64,000 nt of DNA from Beijerinckiaceae bacterium (GTDB lineage: Bacteria; Pseudomonadota; Alphaproteobacteria; Rhizobiales; Beijerinckiaceae), in assembly GCA_947475995.1 (NCBI GenBank), contig CANJNI010000011.1:45854-109853 (forward strand), read 5' to 3'. The notes under the pieces were generated by a model. That model worked only from the letters and a program-made list of their open reading frames with translations. It made no database searches and was not told the origin of the DNA. Both the position numbers and the translations under genes were made by a program. Shown in pieces: positions 60,292-64,000 of this stretch (its first letter is position 1; each line of letters opens with the position of its first letter).

Positions 60292-60941
60292 TCTCCTGCG
60301 CGCACTGCGGCGATGAATTGCCCGATTCGCTGCGGGTCTTTCACGCCGGGCACGGACTCCACGCCCGACGACACATCCACCGCTGTCGCGCCGGAAATCT
60401 GCAGCGCCTGCGCGACATTTGACGCATCGAGGCCGCCTGAAAGCATCCACGGCTTGCGCACGACCGCATCGCGCAGGATCGTCCAGTCGAACGCATTGCC
60501 GTTGCCTCCCGGCAGCACCGCTCCCTTCGGCGGCTTGGCGTCGAACAGGATGCGGTCCACCACCGGCTCATAGGCCGCCACAGCCGCAAGGTCGGCCTGC
60601 GTGGAAACCCCGATTGCCTTCATGACCGGAAGACCGAATGTGGCCCGCACGGCGGCGACGCGCTGCGGCGTTTCCCTGCCGTGCAATTGCAGCAGATCGG
60701 GTTTCAGCGCCTCAATGATGGACGCGATGAAAGCATCGTCCGCGTCGACCGTCAGGGCGACCTTGCGGATGCGGCCTGCGGCCACCGCGCCGAGTTCACG
60801 GGCGCGATCCAGGTTGATGTTGCGCGGGCTCGGCGGGAAGAACACGAAGCCGGCCAGATCGGCGCCCGCCGCAATGGCGGCCTCCAGCGTTTGCGGCGTG
60901 GAGAGGCCGCAAATCTTGATCTCGACGGGTGGGTTCTTCAA
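60288..60941 (-). CDS. trpF: Phosphoribosylanthranilate isomerase
   Basis: 217 residues; TTG 60941 gives the family length and places the catalytic Cys at VEIKICGLST. Other motifs: GFVFFPPSPRNI, LLQLHGRE, LDASNV and VDVSSGVESVPGVKD with the catalytic Asp region. It acts in tryptophan synthesis. Confidence 0.95.
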   Translation of the reverse strand: MKNPPVEIKICGLSTPQTLEAAIAAGADLAGFVFFPPSPRNINLDRARELGAVAAGRIRKVALTVDADDAFIASIIEALKPDLLQLHGRETPQRVAAVRATFGLPVMKAIGVSTQADLAAVAAYEPVVDRILFDAKPPKGAVLPGGNGNAFDWTILRDAVVRKPWMLSGGLDASNVAQALQISGATAVDVSSGVESVPGVKDPQRIGQFIAAVRAGE

Positions 60942-60970
60942 CTCTGTGCCTGCCGGGCGATGTGCGCGGA

Positions 60971-61321
60971 TTACGCGGCGCGCGATGAATCGTTGTTCGA
61001 AATGGCCGGCAGCCGGGATGCTGCAAACTGCGCCCGCAAACGCTCCGTCTCGCTGCGCAGCTGCGTCAGGTCGGACTTGGTCGAGCGGGCAAGCTTGCGG
61101 TACTTGCCCTGCGCCAGCCATGAGCCGAAGCCGCCCAGCATCACGCCCACCATGACGGCGAGGAACAGGACGATGAAGAGCGGCGCCGTGAGGTGCAAGC
61201 CTTCGATGTCATTGCCGAACGGGTCGAACACCACAGTGACGCTGTGCCGGTTGGCGATCGCGAAGACAAGCGCGATCGCGCCCAGCGGCAGGAGCAGCAG
61301 CCATTTGAGAAACGTCTTCAT
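60971..61321 (-). CDS. LapA-domain (DUF1049) inner-membrane protein
   Basis: 116 residues with two membrane helices (about residues 5-23 and 45-67), the FAIANRHSVTVVFDPF loop between them, then a short coiled tail (LTQLRSETERLRAQF). This matches the LapA/DUF1049 family, linked to lipopolysaccharide assembly in enterics. Its place between ihfB and trpF is conserved in Hyphomicrobiales. Confidence 0.9.
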   Translation of the reverse strand: MKTFLKWLLLLPLGAIALVFAIANRHSVTVVFDPFGNDIEGLHLTAPLFIVLFLAVMVGVMLGGFGSWLAQGKYRKLARSTKSDLTQLRSETERLRAQFAASRLPAISNNDSSRAA

Positions 61322-61395
61322 CGCCTTCCTTCGCGCCAGACCATGTCCTGCATTTTAGTCGAATTTTCAGATCAGGACATGCTCAAAAATGATAG

Positions 61396-61686
61396 TCAGC
61401 GCGAGGGCTCCCCGTTCAGCCGTTCACGCATTTCCTTGCCGGTCTTGAAGAACGGCACGGACTTTTCGTCCACCGAAACATGCTGGCCGGTCCGCGGGTT
61501 CCGTCCGACGCGCGCATCGCGGCGCTTGACGGAAAAAGCCCCGAATCCGCGCAGTTCCACACGGTCGCCGCGCGCGAGCGCATTGGTGATCTCGTCCAGA
61601 ATAGCGTTGACGATGTTCTCGACGTCGCGTTGATAGAGATGCGGATTACGTTCCGCAATTCGTTGAACCAGTTCAGATTTAATCAC
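61396..61686 (-). CDS. ihfB: Integration host factor beta subunit
   Basis: 96 residues. DNABII pattern: [52 protein letters not shown] with the DNA-bending beta arm, [15 protein letters not shown] at the end. It forms a heterodimer with IhfA and bends DNA in recombination and transcription. Confidence 0.97.
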   Translation of the reverse strand: MIKSELVQRIAERNPHLYQRDVENIVNAILDEITNALARGDRVELRGFGAFSVKRRDARVGRNPRTGQHVSVDEKSVPFFKTGKEMRERLNGEPSR

Positions 61687-61735
61687 GGTGCGTCAGCCCC
61701 AGAAGTGATCGACCGCTGAAAAACAGCCCCTCAGG

Positions 61736-62713
61736 TCAATTCACAAGATCACCTTGCCAAATGGCCACCAGACCGTCAAGCATCCGCGACTGGCCGCTTT
61801 GTTCGACTTTTCTGAGCGTGACGGCCATTGATTCAAAACCCAGAAACTCTGCGGCGCCGGCCGTAAGTCCAAGAATGCCGAGGTTTTCGAGGCTGCGCTG
61901 ACGCCGCCATTCGCGCACCGGCAACTTGGCCTGAACCTTCTTTTCGGTCTCCAGCCATTCTATGGCTTCGCGTTCGCCGCCGAGCGCGTCGATCAGCTTT
62001 AACGGCAGACCTTGGCGCCCGGTGAAAACCCGGCCGTCGGCCACAACATTGAGTTCCTGATCGCTCAGGTTCCGGCGTTCCTTCACCAGCGCCTTGAACC
62101 AGTCAAAGGAATCGGCCACCAGCGAAGCCAGTGCGGCCCGCGCCTCGGGGCTTGTGGGCTCAAGTCCGTTTGGTGCGGCCTTCAGCGGCGAGGACTTCAC
62201 TTCCTCGACTTTCACCCCGACCGTGTCGAGCAGCTTGCTGACGTTGGGAATCTGGAACAGGACGCCGATCGAGCCGACCAGCGAATTGCCGCGCGCGTAA
62301 ATCCGGTCTGCGCCGAGCGCCGCGATATAGGCGCCCGAAGCCGCCATGTTTCCGACCACCGCAACAGTCGGCTTCTTCGCCGCAAGCCTGCGCAATTCTT
62401 CATAAATCTTCTCGGAGCCGGTGGTGGTTCCGCCGGGGCTTTCGATGTTCAGGATGACCGCTGCGGCTTTCGACTCCGCGACATTCTGGATGAGTCGCAA
62501 CGTGTCCCGGTCGCCGGTGATGAGGCCTTCGATGTTCAGGCGCGCGACATGTTCGGATGAGGTCAGCGCCTGCCCGCCGCCAGCCACCCGCCAGCCGCCG
62601 TACAGAATGGCGGCGATCACGACCAGAAAGGTCACGACGCGCCAGAACGTCACCTTGCTCCGCAGCCTGCGGCGCTCGACCAGATAATCTGCCAGCAACT
62701 CGGAAGAAGCCAT
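61736..62713 (-). CDS. sppA: Signal peptide peptidase SppA (short form)
   Basis: 325 residues with an N-terminal membrane anchor (FWRVVTFLVVIAAILYGG). Ser nucleophile in NMAASGAYIAA, preceded by LNIESPGGTTTGSEKIYEEL; the probable Lys base is in KSSPLKAAPNG. It is the single-domain type, degrading leftover signal peptides at the membrane. Confidence 0.94.
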   Translation of the reverse strand: MASSELLADYLVERRRLRSKVTFWRVVTFLVVIAAILYGGWRVAGGGQALTSSEHVARLNIEGLITGDRDTLRLIQNVAESKAAAVILNIESPGGTTTGSEKIYEELRRLAAKKPTVAVVGNMAASGAYIAALGADRIYARGNSLVGSIGVLFQIPNVSKLLDTVGVKVEEVKSSPLKAAPNGLEPTSPEARAALASLVADSFDWFKALVKERRNLSDQELNVVADGRVFTGRQGLPLKLIDALGGEREAIEWLETEKKVQAKLPVREWRRQRSLENLGILGLTAGAAEFLGFESMAVTLRKVEQSGQSRMLDGLVAIWQGDLVN

Positions 62714-62802
62714 GGTGCATCCTTTCGCGCCTCGGCGCGGGAAATCCTTCGGCTTGGTCTAGGCCCTCATGATGACCCGATCAAGGCCGGGCCGGGCGCA
62801 TG

Positions 62803-62832
62803 AAAAAGCCCGCGCGGCGAACCGCGCGGGCT
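62803..62832 (-). terminator. rpsA: Rho-independent terminator of rpsA
   Basis: On the minus strand AGCCCGCGCGG and CCGCGCGGGCT (62807-62832) pair over 11 bases around a TTCG tetraloop and are followed by TTTTT. It lies 21 bases after the rpsA stop. Confidence 0.95.
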
Positions 62833-62853
62833 GATCCTGATCCAGAAGCAATC

Positions 62854-64000
62854 TTACTTCTTGGTGTCGCGAGCCTTGAGGGCCGCGCCGAGAATGTCGC
62901 CGAGCGAAGCGCCCGAGTCGGCAGAGCCGTACTGCGCGATGGCTTCCTTCTCTTCCGCCACTTCGAGCGCCTTGATCGACACGGCGACCTTGCGGGCCTT
63001 GCGGTCGAACAGGGTGATGCGGGCGTCGACCTTCTCACCGACCGCGAAGCGTTCGGCGCGCTGGTCGCCACGATCGCGGGCGAGTTCGGCGCGCTTGATG
63101 AAGGTCGTCAGTTCGGTGCCGACGATCTTGACGTCGATTCCGCCTTCCTTCACCTCGACTACCTCACAGGTCACGACCGCGCCCTTGCGCATGTCGGCTT
63201 CGCCCTCGACCTTCGCCTGGAAGGGGTCGCCGGCGAGCTGCTTGATGCCCAGCGAGATGCGCTCCTTCTCGACGTCGACGTCGAGAACCTGCGCCTTCAC
63301 CATGTCGCCCTTCTTGTACTCTTCGATGACCTGTTCGCCCGGACGCTTCCAGTCGAGGTCGGAGAGATGGACCATGCCGTCCACATCGCCTTCGAGGCCG
63401 ATGAACAGACCGAATTCGGTCTTGTTCTTGACCTCTCCTTCGACTTCCGAACCCTTCGGGTGCTTTTCGGCGAAAGCCTCCCACGGATTCTGCAACGTCT
63501 GCTTGAGGCCCAGCGAGATGCGGCGCTTGGAAGAATCGACTTCCAGAACCTGCACGTCGACTTCCTGGCTCGTCGAGACGATCTTGCCCGGATGGACGTT
63601 CTTCTTGGTCCACGACATTTCGGAAACGTGGATCAGGCCTTCGATGCCCGGCTCCAGTTCGACGAACGCGCCGTAGTCGGTGATGTTGGTCACGCGGCCA
63701 TGGAAGCGGGCGTTGAGCGGATACTTGGCCTCGATGCCCTGCCACGGATCGTCCAGCAGCTGCTTCATGCCGAGCGAGATGCGGTGCGTGTCGTGGTTGA
63801 TCTTGATGATCTTGACGCGCACCGTCTGGCCGATGTTGAGCACTTCGGTCGGGTGGTTGACGCGGCGCCACGCAATGTCGGTGACGTGCAGCAGGCCGTC
63901 GATGCCGCCCAGATCAACGAACGCGCCGTAATCGGTGATGTTCTTGACGGTGCCTTCGATCACCTGACCTTCTTCAAGGTTGGCGACGATCTCGTGGCGC
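62854..64000 (-). CDS. rpsA: 30S ribosomal protein S1, N-terminal part outside the window
   Basis: About 382 residues of the C-terminal part are visible; the frame remains open to the window edge, so the start lies beyond 64000. Four S1 OB-fold repeats can be followed (GTVKNITDYGAFVDLGGIDGLLH, GRVTNITDYGAFVELEPGIEGLIH, GEVKNKTEFGLFIGLEGDVDGMVH and a more divergent copy). It binds mRNA on the small ribosomal subunit. Confidence 0.97.
   Translation of the reverse strand, partial: RHEIVANLEEGQVIEGTVKNITDYGAFVDLGGIDGLLHVTDIAWRRVNHPTEVLNIGQTVRVKIIKINHDTHRISLGMKQLLDDPWQGIEAKYPLNARFHGRVTNITDYGAFVELEPGIEGLIHVSEMSWTKKNVHPGKIVSTSQEVDVQVLEVDSSKRRISLGLKQTLQNPWEAFAEKHPKGSEVEGEVKNKTEFGLFIGLEGDVDGMVHLSDLDWKRPGEQVIEEYKKGDMVKAQVLDVDVEKERISLGIKQLAGDPFQAKVEGEADMRKGAVVTCEVVEVKEGGIDVKIVGTELTTFIKRAELARDRGDQRAERFAVGEKVDARITLFDRKARKVAVSIKALEVAEEKEAIAQYGSADSGASLGDILGAALKARDTKK

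Noticed and set aside
1..64000. CRISPR arrays, rRNA genes, riboswitches
   Set aside because: No regularly spaced direct repeats, rRNA stretches or recognisable aptamer cores were found. The thiD and metal genes have no evident TPP or metal riboswitch upstream.

Overview
The window comes from a GC-rich alphaproteobacterium, most likely Hyphomicrobiales (Rhizobiales). The best evidence is the block trpF / LapA-domain / ihfB / sppA / rpsA at the right end, together with an EipA (DUF1134) gene, an aroE-thiD pair and large numbers of Bug-type solute-binding proteins. GTG and TTG starts with good Shine-Dalgarno sequences are common.

Layout. 1-8.99 kb: end of a Bug-type binding protein, then a PQQ-dependent dehydrogenase whose active site has the Asp-x-Asp signature of lanthanide-type enzymes, followed by an MxaJ/XoxJ-like binding protein, a DrrA-type ABC ATPase, an ABC-2 permease and a second binding protein. 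Next come a catalytically dead-looking site-2-protease homologue, a cytochrome c, and a Tat-exported intradiol-like protein paired with a ferric-reductase-like membrane protein. 9-9.9 kb: CPBP protease. 10.0-22.3 kb: a genomic island ending in a tRNA-Leu(CAA) gene, with a decayed copy of the tRNA 3' end at its other boundary. It carries a phased DnaA-box array, an AlpA / zinc-ribbon HTH / tyrosine recombinase module, an eight-gene operon, a serine recombinase, hsdM and two gene remnants (hsdS and a P4-type integrase) fused by a deletion. The operon encodes two paralogous 3-hydroxyanthranilate-dioxygenase-like proteins, a Rieske ferredoxin, a TAXI-like protein without a signal peptide, a complete ABC importer and a GlcG/HbpS-like protein.

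22.4-34.2 kb: core or conserved genes on the minus strand (coiled-coil membrane protein, eipA, aroE, thiD, PaaK-like, WD40, CobW GTPase, zinc ABC importer with a 54-residue His-rich membrane protein in front of it), with Zur-like palindromes, then glutathione-dependent formaldehyde dehydrogenase on the plus strand. 34.2-58.1 kb: a large catabolic region in three transcription blocks: Bug binding protein, MmgE/PrpD, SDR, CaiB CoA-transferase, thiolase and DUF35 (minus); 5-oxoprolinase-like AB fusion, LeuCD-like hydratase, isocitrate-lyase/PEP-mutase-like lyase, LysR, two MmgE/PrpD, an old-yellow-enzyme reductase and LysR (plus); MBL hydrolase, Bug protein, second lyase-family protein and Rieske oxygenase (minus). 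Together these suggest uptake and breakdown of a branched or aromatic carboxylic acid through hydratase-lyase chemistry and CoA thiolysis; the substrate cannot be read from sequence. 58.2-64 kb: trpB, a 2H-phosphoesterase-like protein, trpF, LapA-domain protein, ihfB, sppA and rpsA (5' end outside the window).

The strongest candidates for something undescribed are the island operon built on a paired active/inactive dioxygenase, and the hydratase/lyase supercluster. No CRISPR array, rRNA or complete prophage was seen.
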